Positions 7,849 through 17,422 of a stretch of DNA of 64,000 nt are shown one piece after another. Source of the stretch: G963676655 sp963678305 (GTDB lineage Bacteria; Verrucomicrobiota; Lentisphaeria; Victivallales; Victivallaceae); the NCBI GenBank assembly GCA_963678305.2, contig CAXXVV010000011.1, positions 62,001-126,000 on the forward strand, in the 5' to 3' direction. The number at the start of each line of letters is the position of its first letter. The stretch's first letter is position 1. A program made the translations under genes and the position numbers. The notes under the pieces are model-generated. The model did not search any database and had not been told where the DNA came from. It worked only from the letters and a program-made list of their open reading frames with translations.

Positions 7849-10260
7849 ATGAATATTTCTTTAAATTGGCTCAGCCAGTATGTTGATATATCCGGCCTGA
7901 CGGTCGCTGATCTGGCGGACCGTTTGACAATGGCCGGAATCGAAGTCGAGGCGATCGAAGAAAAATGCCCGATCCCGAAAGGTGTCGTGGTCGGAGAGAT
8001 TCTCGAACGTAAACCGCACCCGGACGCGGATAAACTTTCCGTCTGCATGGTCAACGTTGGTGGAGAAGAGCCGTTGCAGATTGTTTGCGGCGCGCCGAAC
8101 TGCGATGCCGGTAAAAAGGTTCCGGTTGCCACTCTTGGCACTACATTTGTCGAATCCGACGGCAGTGAATTCGTCATCAAAAAATCTAAATTGCGCGGTG
8201 TCCACTCTTTCGGTATGATGTGCAGTGGCAGGGAACTGGGATTAAGCAACGAACATGGTGGACTGCTGGAACTGGCTGATGACAGTGAAATCGGTTCCTG
8301 CATGCGGGAACAGTTTCCCGGCGATGTAATGTACGAAGTCGAGATTACGCCGAATCGTCCTGACTGGCTTTCCCACTGGGGCGTAGCGCGTGACGTCGCG
8401 TGTCTGCTTAAAACAAAACCGAGATTCCCTGAAATCGAAATGCCGGTTGCCAGTGAAAACAAAGCTCCGGCCAATCTGGTTACAGTGGAGGAACCGGAAT
8501 TGTGTCCGCGTTATACCGCGCGTCTGATTGAAGGCGTGAAAGTGGTGGAGAGCCCGGAATGGCTGAAAGAAAGATTGATCAGCATCGGGCAGCGCCCGAT
8601 CAATAACGTCGTCGATATTACCAATTTTGTTTTGCATGAACTTGGTCAGCCGCTTCATGCGTTTGACCGGGATAAGTTAGCCGAAGGACGAATTGTGGTC
8701 CGCCGCGCCGGAAATGGCGAAAAAATTACCTTGCTTGATGAAAGCGAAATTGAGTTGAACGACTCCAATTTGCTGGTTTGCGATGCCGAAAAAGGTGGTT
8801 GTATTGCCGGAGTGATGGGCGCTATGGATAGCGGAGTCACGGAAGAAACAACCAATGTCCTGCTTGAAAGCGCGATGTTCAACCCGTCAAATATCCGCGC
8901 CACCAGTCGTTCGCATGGCGTTACCTCCGATTCGTCATATCGTTTTGAACGCGGAGTTGACTGGGATATGGTCAAGACCGCCAGTGATCGCGCGACCGCG
9001 CTGATTCTCGAGCTTGCCGGCGGCAGACTTGTGTCAGATCTGGTTGATGTACAGGGCGAACCTCCGAAAATCTCTCCGGTGGTCTGCCGGTTTGAAAGAA
9101 TTCGAAAATTGACCGGACTGACCATTTCCAATGATAAAATTGTTGAAATTTTCCGGACTCTCGGTTTACATGTCGACTATGCCGACGATGAAAAATGCGC
9201 GGTGACACCGCCTTATTTCAGATTGGATATCGAGCGTGAGGCCGACCTGGCAGAAGAAGTTGCGCGGATTCGCGGCCTTGACGCTATTCCGGAAGTGCCG
9301 GTTATTGCCAAGACTGTATCTTCGATCAAAGATGACGCCGGGATCAGGCAGGAAAAAGTCAATGAAGCGTTGATTTCGCTTGGCCTGTATGAATGTATTC
9401 ACTACAGCCTGGTAAGTGAGAAATCAGCGCTGGCGGACAACCGCTTTACCAAAGCCGATGTAATCCATATCGATAACCCGTTAAGTCTGGAACTTGAATG
9501 TATGCGTCCGAGCCTGTTTGGAGAGATGCTCGCTACGGTGGAACGTAATGTTGCGCGCCAGAACTATAATCTGCGCTTGTTCGAGATGGGCAATGCCTGT
9601 TGCGCCAATCCGGATATCTACCCGGAAGAACGTCAGGATCTGTGTATCGTACTGACCGGACGCCGGATGCCAGAACGTTTTTCGGCCGAACTTGACACGG
9701 AATATGATTTCTACGATCTCAAAGGCCTGATTGAGTCGCTGTTTGAAAAACTCGGTATAACTGATTATGCTTTTGAGACGGTTGAAAATGACACGTTCGC
9801 TCCCGGATACGGCGCGACGGTAAGCGTGCGCGGTAAAGTTATCGGCCGCCTTGGCAAACTGGTGGATGCCTGCACTAAAGGCTTGCGGACGGAATATCCG
9901 GTTTATATGGCGCAGCTTGATGCTGATGTCATTATCAACTATGATGCGGGGCGCATCTTCTATCAGGCGCTGCCGATCTATCCGTCAACCACTCGTGACG
10001 TCGCGTTCGTCGCTGATAAGTCGCTGAAGCATGATGACGTGATCAAGTTCATTGCCGGTGCCAAACTGAAGAACCTCGAAAAAGTCCAGTTGTTTGACAT
10101 CTATGAAGACGAAAAACACATTGGTCCGAATCGTCGCAGTATGGCCTACACGCTGACCTTCCGCAATTCTGAACGTACCTTGACCGACAAAGAGGTCAAT
10201 AAGCCGTTTGAGAAATTGCGCCAGCGTTTGGCTTCCGAACTCAAAGTTGAGTTGCGCTAA
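7849..10260 (+). CDS. pheT: Phenylalanine-tRNA ligase beta subunit
   Basis: 803 residues, full length. Domain order: an N-terminal tRNA-binding EMAP/OB fold (VVVGEILERKPHPDADKLSV, VCGAPN), B3/B4 editing domain (GQRPINNVVDITNFVLHELG, QPLHAFD), B5, class II-like core, and a C-terminal anticodon-binding ferredoxin-like domain (YPSTTRDVAFVAD, FDIYEDEKHIG, AYTLTFRNSERTLTDKEVN). It binds and proofreads tRNA-Phe as partner of PheS. A terminator follows at 10281. Confidence 0.97.
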   Translation: MNISLNWLSQYVDISGLTVADLADRLTMAGIEVEAIEEKCPIPKGVVVGEILERKPHPDADKLSVCMVNVGGEEPLQIVCGAPNCDAGKKVPVATLGTTFVESDGSEFVIKKSKLRGVHSFGMMCSGRELGLSNEHGGLLELADDSEIGSCMREQFPGDVMYEVEITPNRPDWLSHWGVARDVACLLKTKPRFPEIEMPVASENKAPANLVTVEEPELCPRYTARLIEGVKVVESPEWLKERLISIGQRPINNVVDITNFVLHELGQPLHAFDRDKLAEGRIVVRRAGNGEKITLLDESEIELNDSNLLVCDAEKGGCIAGVMGAMDSGVTEETTNVLLESAMFNPSNIRATSRSHGVTSDSSYRFERGVDWDMVKTASDRATALILELAGGRLVSDLVDVQGEPPKISPVVCRFERIRKLTGLTISNDKIVEIFRTLGLHVDYADDEKCAVTPPYFRLDIEREADLAEEVARIRGLDAIPEVPVIAKTVSSIKDDAGIRQEKVNEALISLGLYECIHYSLVSEKSALADNRFTKADVIHIDNPLSLELECMRPSLFGEMLATVERNVARQNYNLRLFEMGNACCANPDIYPEERQDLCIVLTGRRMPERFSAELDTEYDFYDLKGLIESLFEKLGITDYAFETVENDTFAPGYGATVSVRGKVIGRLGKLVDACTKGLRTEYPVYMAQLDADVIINYDAGRIFYQALPIYPSTTRDVAFVADKSLKHDDVIKFIAGAKLKNLEKVQLFDIYEDEKHIGPNRRSMAYTLTFRNSERTLTDKEVNKPFEKLRQRLASELKVELR

Positions 10261-10280
10261 GCAAAATACATATCTTCTCA

Positions 10281-10307
10281 AAGGGACGGTTTTCCGTCCC
10301 TTTTTTT
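10281..10307 (+). terminator. Rho-independent terminator after pheT
   Basis: AAGGGACGG, loop TTTT, CCGTCCCTT, then T's to 10307. It lies 20 bp after the pheT stop and before the convergent gene at 10345. Confidence 0.92.
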
Positions 10308-10344
10308 ATTTTTGGAGACCTTGTATATTCTCGCAAAAACAAAA

Positions 10345-11076
10345 TTATTTGAACAGCTCCGGATATTTTTTCTCCATTTCGGAAATATTTTCCGGGGTTA
10401 TCAGGACATAACGTTCATTAAATGCTTTTCGAGGGTTGGTTGGCGCCGGGGAACTTGTTAACTTTACTATTGGTTTATATGAAATAGCGGCGACGATTTT
10501 CCCTTCTTTTATGATATTTTTAACAACAAAGATATTAGCATTAAGTATCGTCAGATGTTTGTTTTTATCGTTCCAGAATTTCAACTTCTCTTTATCATAT
10601 GGTAGCCCAATCATTGAGACGATTATCGGACAATCCGGGTGGGCTGAGATTGTTGCGTCAAAGTCGGCCGCCGTCATGATTGCATCAATCGGCAAGACAA
10701 ATTCTCCATCCGGCCCCAGCCATTCTTTTTTGGGATTCTTTATCCGGATCGTATCAATTTCAATCTTATCAACACCTTTAAGCCCGATGCCGAGAAACAA
10801 TACTCTGTCCCAAAAGCGCCGGTTGTTCAATAAATAATAATCCGGTATCAGTAAAACTTTTTGATTGGGAAATTTTTTATTCAAGTATTGCCCCAAAATA
10901 AGTGCTTTTGCTTTGTAATACCGAGAATCATCTTGATGGATAGATTCGCATATGCCTTTGGAGCTGATCCTATTGTACGCAACAATGCATACAATAGTAA
11001 TTACTGCAATCAAGGGAATAATGACGAATATAACCAACCTTTTGCGTGATTTAGCTGTTAATGATAACATTTTCAC
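10345..11076 (-). CDS. Membrane-anchored protein of unknown function (paralogue of next gene)
   Basis: 243 residues from a GTG at 11076 with GGGAGG just upstream; an ATG two codons later is equally plausible. After a basic N-terminus there is one membrane helix (LVIFVIIPLIAVITIVCIVA), then a soluble, probably periplasmic domain. The C-terminal part shares long near-identical stretches with the adjacent gene (ADFDATISAHPDCP, IVSMIGLP, KFWNDKNKHL, NANIF, and a terminal KYPELFK-like ending). Alternating strand/helix patterns with KVLLIPDYYL suggest a Rossmann-like fold. I do not recognise a characterised family. It lies 28 bp after its paralogue, so probably a tandem duplication in one operon. 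Confidence 0.75.
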   Translation of the reverse strand: MKMLSLTAKSRKRLVIFVIIPLIAVITIVCIVAYNRISSKGICESIHQDDSRYYKAKALILGQYLNKKFPNQKVLLIPDYYLLNNRRFWDRVLFLGIGLKGVDKIEIDTIRIKNPKKEWLGPDGEFVLPIDAIMTAADFDATISAHPDCPIIVSMIGLPYDKEKLKFWNDKNKHLTILNANIFVVKNIIKEGKIVAAISYKPIVKLTSSPAPTNPRKAFNERYVLITPENISEMEKKYPELFK

Positions 11077-11104
11077 CTTGCCTCCCTCATTTGATCAGAA
11101 TGTT

Positions 11105-11932
11105 TTACTTAAATAAATTTGGATACTCTTTTTCCAAATGTCCGATGTTGTCTGTGGTAACCAGAAGGTAACGTCTGTCAAATGCTTTTTGGGGATCTGC
11201 CGGAGCCGGGGCTTCAGTAAACTTGATGCCTGGTTTGAAAGAGACGGCGGCGGCAATTCTTCCGGCCTTAATGTCATTTTGCTGGTCAAAAATGTTAGCA
11301 TTGAGCATCGCCAGGTGTTTATTCTTGTCATTCCAGAACTTCATTTTTGCTTTTTCGCGCGGAAGTCCGATCATTGAGACGATTACCGGGCAATCCGGAT
11401 GAGCGGCAATTGCCGCGTCAAAATCAGCCGGGGTCATAACTTCTTCGAGCGGAACGACCAGATTGCCGTTCCGATCGAGCATGTCTTTGGAAGCCTTGAC
11501 CTTTATGGTGTCGACTTCAACCTTGATGCAAACGGCTTGCCGCAGTGCATCAATAATTCTTTGGGTACGTTTGTTTTTCTCAAAACCCTGGTCGCAGATA
11601 ACCAGCACTTTCCTGCCGGGATATTTTTGCGCTAAATATTGCCCCAGAACGGTTGCTTTTGAACAGGCATAGCGATTTTCATTTTCCATGATATTAGAAA
11701 TGCCGCGATTAAAGTTGCTTGCGGCTTGGCGAAACATGAAATAACCGCTGACCAGTAACAATGTTGGAAAAACTAAAAAACCGACGATTACTGCGGCAAT
11801 GACAAAAATTATTGTTTTGGAGTTGGATTTTTTGGATTCACTTTTTGGATTACCTCCTGGATGATCCCCGCAATTTGTACATGTCACGGCATTTTCTCCG
11901 ATTGGTTGTCCGCATTTTTTACAAAACATCAT
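11105..11932 (-). CDS. Zinc-ribbon membrane protein of unknown function (paralogue)
   Basis: 275 residues, AGGAGAAA ahead of the ATG. It opens with a zinc ribbon (CKKCGQ ... CTNCG, residues about 4-21), a Ser/Lys-rich linker, one membrane helix (TIIFVIAAVIVGFLVFPTLL), and then the same C-terminal domain as the gene at 10345-11076 (ADFDAAIAAHPDCP, IVSMIGLPREKAKMKFWNDK). The paralogue lacks the zinc ribbon, so the pair differs in the cytoplasmic part and shares the outer domain. Function unknown; the zinc ribbon may mediate protein contacts. Confidence 0.75.
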   Translation of the reverse strand: MMFCKKCGQPIGENAVTCTNCGDHPGGNPKSESKKSNSKTIIFVIAAVIVGFLVFPTLLLVSGYFMFRQAASNFNRGISNIMENENRYACSKATVLGQYLAQKYPGRKVLVICDQGFEKNKRTQRIIDALRQAVCIKVEVDTIKVKASKDMLDRNGNLVVPLEEVMTPADFDAAIAAHPDCPVIVSMIGLPREKAKMKFWNDKNKHLAMLNANIFDQQNDIKAGRIAAAVSFKPGIKFTEAPAPADPQKAFDRRYLLVTTDNIGHLEKEYPNLFK

Positions 11933-11980
11933 TTTCTCCTTTGCATCGTTATAATAGACTCAAACGAAACTATTATTTGC

Positions 11981-12055
11981 ACCATGAAAAACATGAAGAA
12001 ATATCTAAATTTTCAGCTTCAGTTGAAAAAAAACTTTTTCGTGATTTTTCGTGGT
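11981..12055. repeat. Degenerate inverted tract of ACCAYGAAAAA-type units
   Basis: The plus strand has ACCATGAAAAACATGAAGAA at 11981-12000. The minus strand of 12035-12055 reads ACCACGAAAAATCACGAAAAA. The two are imperfect inverted copies around about 35 bp, in the 180-bp gap between two minus-strand genes. It looks like a decayed intergenic repeat rather than a gene. Confidence 0.4.
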
Positions 12056-12113
12056 TAATATTTGCATTTCGCACGACTCTTTCATTATAATAATGAGATA
12101 TAGAAAATCCGTA

Positions 12114-13620
12114 TCAGAGAATCGGGGAAAGCAATGAAAACAGGTTTTCAATTAAAGTCCGGCTGGAAGATTTATTAAAAACAGTTGCCGGGTCTATTTC
12201 GACACATTGTTCGAGTTCCACATGCAGCGTTCTTATTACCTCTTCAATGAACGAGCCGTGTTCGATAACGATATCCAGTTCAAGGTTGAGTTCAAAACTG
12301 CGAATATCATAATTACTTGATCCCAGGACGATGACTTCGCCATCGACCATCATGATTTTACAATGGGAAAAAATGCCCTGTTTCTCGAAAATGCGAACCC
12401 CGGCTTCCATCAGTGCCCGGTAACGGCTTCTCGCGGCCTGATCAACGAAAAAATGATTGTTGTTGGCCGGCACTACGACCCGGACATCGACCCCGCGCAG
12501 TGCGGCCATGCAAAGCTCTTCCAGTATCGCGATATCGGGAACGAAGTAGGGGGTGAATATCCACAGTGAATTTCTTGCGGTATCGGCAGCGGCCCGGAAC
12601 GCGCTGCGTGAGGCCTGCGGCTGTTGTCCCGGCCCGGCCGGGATAACCCGGACCACCGAATCACCGGGGTTTTGCGGTTCCGGGAAAGCTTCCTCGGTCA
12701 ACAGGGAAAGCAAAGTTTTTTTGGTTGAACTCATCCAATCACGCAAATAAGCGTACTGCATCGAAGCGACCGCCGGACCCTCGATGCGGCAGTGCAGATC
12801 ATGGATCATTTTATCCTGTGGTATATTCGAGTTATGATCGTTCTCCTGGCCGATGTTGACTCCGCCGATGAACGCGGTTTTACCGTCAACAATCAACAGC
12901 TTCCGATGGTTACGGAGTTGCGGCAGCGGAATGATCAGATGGCCACGGACAAAGGGGGTGATGCGAAAATTTTCAGGACTGTTTTTATTGTATTTACGGA
13001 AAAAGCCCGAAATCATGGCTTTGAAACTGCCGAAACGATCATACATGACTTTGACGTCAACGCCGGCCCGGGAACGTTCAAGCATCGCGTCAAGAATCTT
13101 TTTCCCGGCTTCGTCCGGAGCTATGATTATATGACTGAAGATGAATGCTTTTTTCCGCGGCATTAATGGCTTCGAGCATGGCAGGATAAGTTTCGGTGCC
13201 GTCGTGCAGCAGTTTTACCGAGTTGCCGACCAGCGGCAGGCTTTCCGGGAGAACCCTGGAAATGATATGTCTGAATTTATGACGCATGCCGATTCCGAGT
13301 TCATTTTCATGCAGCCGGTGAGTGTACTGGTTCTGCTGTTTAAAGAAACGGGCCAGAACCTGCTGGCGCGGGTCAAACTGGTCAGATGCCTTATCAATCG
13401 CCCGCATGGTTCGCAGGGAGTTTATTCCGAACAGCATATAAATAATGATTCCGGCAATCGGCATGGCGATCACGACAAACAGCCACAACAGCATTTTAGT
13501 CGGATTATCGCTTTTGGTGAATAGAATATGCAATGCCGCGTAAATATGAATGATTATCAGTAATGCAACATAAGAAATGTTCTGCAGGTCAATCGAGAAC
13601 ATTGTCGAGTACAGCGGCAT
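12114..13620 (-). pseudogene. cls: Cardiolipin synthase / phospholipase D family gene with a single frameshift
   Basis: Two overlapping frames together make one full-length protein of about 500 residues. The first (13620 down to 13090) has two membrane helices (ISYVALLIIIHIYAALHILF, LLWLFVVIAMPIAGIIIYML) and runs to AINAAEKSIHLQSY. The second (entering near 13128, ending 12114) continues IIAPDEAGKKILDAMLERSR. The reading is restored if one A near 13128 is dropped. Both HKD motifs are intact (HRKLLIVD and HCKIMMVD), as is GSSNYDIRSF. The protein would join phosphatidylglycerol or other phospholipid head groups at the membrane. Frame loss may be real decay or a sequence error, since the coding pattern is otherwise undamaged. 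Confidence 0.8.
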
Positions 13621-13671
13621 AGTTCAAATCTTTCCTGATTAGGTTTTAGTCACCCGCCCCGTAAAGGTTGT

Positions 13672-14406
13672 TCATTCAATATGAAAGTCCAGGAGCAGGG
13701 GACGATGGTCCGAATATTCAACATCCGATATCTGAAACTCATCTATTTTAATTCCGGGGGAAACCAGAATATGGTCGAGAACATAGCGCGGTGCCCACGA
13801 AGGACAAGTCGGCTCATTATCGATGTTAACGTTTTGCAAGTTGGTTTCCTTGCAGAATCTGCGCAGTTCGTCGCTGCCGTTAAAGGTATTGAAATCACCG
13901 GCTACAATCAGCGGTTTGTCAAATGGCAGGAAGTCGACCAGAGCCCGCAACTGCTGCGGCCGGATGTTCCTGCGCAGCGAAAGATGAACCAGAAAAAGTG
14001 AAAACTCCGCAAATTCGGCTTCAAGAATGAGTCGCTTGACGCCCCGGTTGAAATAATGGGCGCGAGTGATGAACGTGCGTTCTTCACCGATCACCGCGTT
14101 TATATTGTCCCTCATAATCGGGACTTTACGTCCCAATGAAGTATGGTCATATTTGCAGAAACCGGATGCTGAAAGATTTAGCGCCGAGGCCATATACTCG
14201 GCCTGGTCGATGCCCCCGGTGCGCCATGAACCGCTGTCTGCTTCCAGCAAACCGATAATATCCGGTTCATGTTTGACCGCGAAGTCAGTCAGGGCGTGTA
14301 ATCTTCTCCTGGGGGTTCTCAGGTATCGTGCCGCGGTTAAAAAACGCCCGGCTTCGCTCCGTGGACTGCCGGTCCCGTATGCGATGTTATATATTAAAAG
14401 ACGCAA
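13672..14406 (-). CDS. Endonuclease/exonuclease/phosphatase (EEP) family protein
   Basis: 244 residues. EEP-fold motifs appear in order: MRLLIYNIAYG at the start, DIIGLLEAD (metal-binding Glu), LIVAGDFNTFNG, and the closing YSDHRPLLLDF with the catalytic His. RYVLDHILVSP precedes it. No signal peptide is evident. The family includes nucleases and lipid or sugar phosphatases, so the substrate is open. It lies 52 bp upstream of the frameshifted PLD-family gene on the same strand, and a role in phospholipid turnover is possible but only inferred from that. Confidence 0.85.
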   Translation of the reverse strand: MRLLIYNIAYGTGSPRSEAGRFLTAARYLRTPRRRLHALTDFAVKHEPDIIGLLEADSGSWRTGGIDQAEYMASALNLSASGFCKYDHTSLGRKVPIMRDNINAVIGEERTFITRAHYFNRGVKRLILEAEFAEFSLFLVHLSLRRNIRPQQLRALVDFLPFDKPLIVAGDFNTFNGSDELRRFCKETNLQNVNIDNEPTCPSWAPRYVLDHILVSPGIKIDEFQISDVEYSDHRPLLLDFHIE

Positions 14407-14423
14407 TTAATTTTCTCCATAGT

Positions 14424-15758
14424 CTACTTGAATTGTGGTAAATACTCAGCGGTGGCGGTCATCAGTTCATGTCCCATGGCCCGGACCTTCTCAGGGGCCA
14501 TATGAGCGCAGGCGGGATCCGCCATTAAAGCCTGCAAAGCCAGCTCGCAATCTCCTTTGAGAGCTGCTTCCAGGGTCATTTTTTGGACGTTGCAATGCGG
14601 TTCGACCAGTCGTCTTATTGTCTCAGGCAGGCAGCCGAAAGTAAGAGGGGTGAATCCCCGGGCGTCAACTTGTCCCAGGGTTTCCACTACCGCACCGCGC
14701 GGCAGATTATCGACCTGTCCGATATTCGGCAGATTGACCACATCGATAAATGGTTTGTTGGTAATAAATGATTTCATAATGTCAACTGCCGTTTCACGGG
14801 AAACTTCAAACGGTGGCAGTTCGCCCGAAGCCAGTTTGGCGGCCCGGTCGCGGGCCTGCGCTCGCGTATTGTAACGCTCTTCGACGGTCGTGCGCTTAAT
14901 CTTCAACCGGGCAAGCTCCGATTCATCCAGAATATATCCGCCCAGACACTCACAGGTATGGCGGTCCCCCGGATAGGGCAGAACTGAATAATTAATGAAA
15001 AGTTCATTGCACAAGTCGAGATAATGATTGGCAAAACCCGCTTCATCGACATCTTTTTCATGGACCATAGCGGTCAATGATTTACTTTTTGCCGCTTCCA
15101 GCAGTTCAGAAAACCGCGATTGCCCTTTGATCGTGAAATCGGTTACCCAGAAAAAATGATTGACCCCGCCGAATTCCAGGGAAATATCCTGTTCCTCAAC
15201 CGAATAAATCTTTTGCAGCATCCGATAGACTGCGAACAGCCCATGACACAAGCCCACGGTCCGCAGCGATGATACTTCATAAAAAGTCCCGGTCAGAGCC
15301 GCCATCGGATTAGTGTAATTCAGGACCAGAGCATGTGGTGAAAGCAGTTCAATCTTCCGGGCCAGATGCAGGAATACCGGGACATTGCGCAAAGCGCGGC
15401 TCCAGCCGCCGGGGCCGCAGGAATCGCCGACCGTGTGAAAAATACCGTATTTTTCCGGAATCTTCAGGTCATGGCGCATCATTTCAAGGTCGCCGGTAGA
15501 GATAGTGATAATTACAAAATCAGCACCTTTGAGGGCGCTGTCTTCGTCATCCGTCGCGATAAACCTGAAGTTGCGGTTCAGGGTCCTGCACATTTGTTCC
15601 GCCGCGGCCTTTACCTCCTCCGCCGCGGCTGGATTGATATCCAGCAGCCAGATCTCGCTGTTGTCCAGCTCCGGGGTTTGAAGCATATCGCTGATAATCC
15701 TGGGAGCCCAATTATAACTACCGCCCCCGACAAATGCTATTTTAGGTCCGTTCATCAT
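14424..15758 (-). CDS. Glycoside hydrolase family 4 (alpha-galactosidase/6-phospho-glucosidase type)
   Basis: 444 residues; two ATGs in tandem at 15758 and 15755. The N-terminal NAD-binding motif is KIAFVGGGSYNWAPRII, followed by the acidic DINPAAAEE. GH4 metal-site residues lie in VGLCHGLF (Cys-His) and GVNHFFWV (His). GDSCGPGGWSRALRN and LNYTNPMAAL are also family-typical. GH4 enzymes use NAD and a divalent metal in a redox-assisted elimination to split alpha- or beta-glycosides. The exact sugar cannot be told, and no transporter or phosphotransferase genes are nearby. It lies 17 bp upstream of the EEP gene. Confidence 0.9.
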   Translation of the reverse strand: MMNGPKIAFVGGGSYNWAPRIISDMLQTPELDNSEIWLLDINPAAAEEVKAAAEQMCRTLNRNFRFIATDDEDSALKGADFVIITISTGDLEMMRHDLKIPEKYGIFHTVGDSCGPGGWSRALRNVPVFLHLARKIELLSPHALVLNYTNPMAALTGTFYEVSSLRTVGLCHGLFAVYRMLQKIYSVEEQDISLEFGGVNHFFWVTDFTIKGQSRFSELLEAAKSKSLTAMVHEKDVDEAGFANHYLDLCNELFINYSVLPYPGDRHTCECLGGYILDESELARLKIKRTTVEERYNTRAQARDRAAKLASGELPPFEVSRETAVDIMKSFITNKPFIDVVNLPNIGQVDNLPRGAVVETLGQVDARGFTPLTFGCLPETIRRLVEPHCNVQKMTLEAALKGDCELALQALMADPACAHMAPEKVRAMGHELMTATAEYLPQFK

Positions 15759-15796
15759 CTTCCTTCACTCCCATTGACCGGTTTGAACCGGCTCAT

Positions 15797-17206
15797 TCAT
15801 AGTTTAGTGATCCGGAATCCGTCCGGAGCGTCTTCAACCGTATAGCCGAGAGTTTTAAGTTTATCCCGGATTGCGTCAGCTTCGGCCCAGTTTTTAGCGG
15901 CGCGAGCCGCCTTGCGCTGTTCGGCTAATTCAACAATCTCAGCCGGAACGTCGTCGCTGGCCCCGGTATCGACTTCAAATACGCCGTAAACCGTATCAAA
16001 TAGCCGGAAGCAATCCAGTACCGCTTCCGCGTCCTCTTTGCTCAAAGTCCCGGCATCAAGTTGTTTATTCGCTTCTTTCTGCAGACCGAAAATTACCGCG
16101 GCCGATTCGGAGGTGTTTAAATCGTCCGCCAGCGCGGTAATAAATTTTTCTTTCGCTTCGGCAACGACTCCTGTCATAGAGCCGTCACTTTCACCATCGG
16201 CGTCACGCAAACGCTCAAACAGCGTAGACAGCCGTTTTAAAGTAGTTCTGGCTGATTCCAGCGCCTCAAACGTGAAATTGAGTTTTTTCCGGTAGTGGGC
16301 GCTGAGCAGAACGTAGCGCATTTCACGTCCGGTATATCCTTTTTCAAGCAATTGCCGCAGCGTGAAGAAGTTGCCGGCCGATTTCGACATTTTTTCGCCG
16401 TTGACGATCAAGTGGGCGCAATGCAGCCAGTAGTTAACGTATGCGCAGCCGTTGGCCGCTTCACTCTGGGCGATTTCATCTTCGTGATGCGGGAACATGT
16501 TGTCGATTCCCCCGGTGTGGATATCGAAGGTTTTACCGAGGTATTTCATGCTCATGGCACTGCATTCAATGTGCCAGCCGGGACGTCCCTTGCCCCATGG
16601 ACTGTCCCACCAGACATCGCCATCGGCCTCGGTCCAGGCTTTCCAAAGCGCGAAATCGGCGACAGAATCCTTTTCATACTCGTCATTTTGGATACGCACG
16701 CCGGAGATCTGGTTCTCCATATCGATTTTAGCCAGCTTGCCGTATTCCGGAAATTTGTTGATCGAGTAGTAAACGCAGCCGTCGTTGGCCACGTAACCGA
16801 AACCTTTGTCGATCAGGGTTTGAACCAGTTCAATCATTTCCGGGATATGACCGGTCGCGGCCGGATAATATTCCGCCGGTTCGATATTCAGTTCCTTGAG
16901 GTCCTCAAAAAATGATTTTTTATATTGAGCGGTAAAATCGTTCAAACTCATGCCGGCGGCCTGGGAATCGCGGATTGTTTTGTCGTCAACGTCGGTCAGA
17001 TTCATTACCTGGGTAACTTCGTAGCCGCACAATTTCAAGGTTCGACGGAGCAGATCTTCGAACATATAAGCACGAAAGTTGCCGATATGGGCAAAATTAT
17101 ACACCGTCGGTCCGCAAGTATACATCGCCGCTTTCCCCGGGGTCAGCGGTTTAAATTCCTCTCGCTTACGTTTTAAAGTATTAAAAAAATATACTGTCTG
17201 CATCAT
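15797..17206 (-). CDS. cysS: Cysteine-tRNA ligase
   Basis: 469 residues, the normal length. Class I signatures are MYTCGPTVYNFAHIGNFRAY (zinc Cys31 and HIGN at 40-43) and GEKMSKSAGNFFTL (KMSKS). GWHIECSAMS and HTGGIDNMFPHHEDEIAQSE carry the remaining zinc and active-site residues. A C-terminal helical anticodon domain ends in ADAIRDKLKTLGYTVEDAPD. It charges tRNA-Cys. Start ATG at 17206, with a second Met codon directly after. Confidence 0.97.
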   Translation of the reverse strand: MMQTVYFFNTLKRKREEFKPLTPGKAAMYTCGPTVYNFAHIGNFRAYMFEDLLRRTLKLCGYEVTQVMNLTDVDDKTIRDSQAAGMSLNDFTAQYKKSFFEDLKELNIEPAEYYPAATGHIPEMIELVQTLIDKGFGYVANDGCVYYSINKFPEYGKLAKIDMENQISGVRIQNDEYEKDSVADFALWKAWTEADGDVWWDSPWGKGRPGWHIECSAMSMKYLGKTFDIHTGGIDNMFPHHEDEIAQSEAANGCAYVNYWLHCAHLIVNGEKMSKSAGNFFTLRQLLEKGYTGREMRYVLLSAHYRKKLNFTFEALESARTTLKRLSTLFERLRDADGESDGSMTGVVAEAKEKFITALADDLNTSESAAVIFGLQKEANKQLDAGTLSKEDAEAVLDCFRLFDTVYGVFEVDTGASDDVPAEIVELAEQRKAARAAKNWAEADAIRDKLKTLGYTVEDAPDGFRITKL

Positions 17207-17422
17207 TTATCCATTGTTTATTGAAGATTTAGCAACACATTATAATGTACTTGAAAACCTGCAATATTCAAAAGAAAAATGAAAAAAAAGCCGATGAGCT
17301 TACTTTGAAAAATTCCCTGTATCTAAATACAAGGGGGACTCAAGGCTGAATTGTACCGAAAAATATTGCCTTCAAAAGATTTCAGATTAACAAAGGACAA
17401 GTTTATGTTTGAAGGGTTTATG

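Noticed and set aside
11812..12090. Plus-strand frame over the zinc-ribbon start and the repeat tract
   Set aside because: It overlaps the start of the zinc-ribbon gene antisense and consists mainly of the repeat-derived HHEKHEE text.
12114..13620. Two separate genes
   Set aside because: The two frames overlap where one family protein would continue, and dropping a single base restores the known PLD-family sequence.
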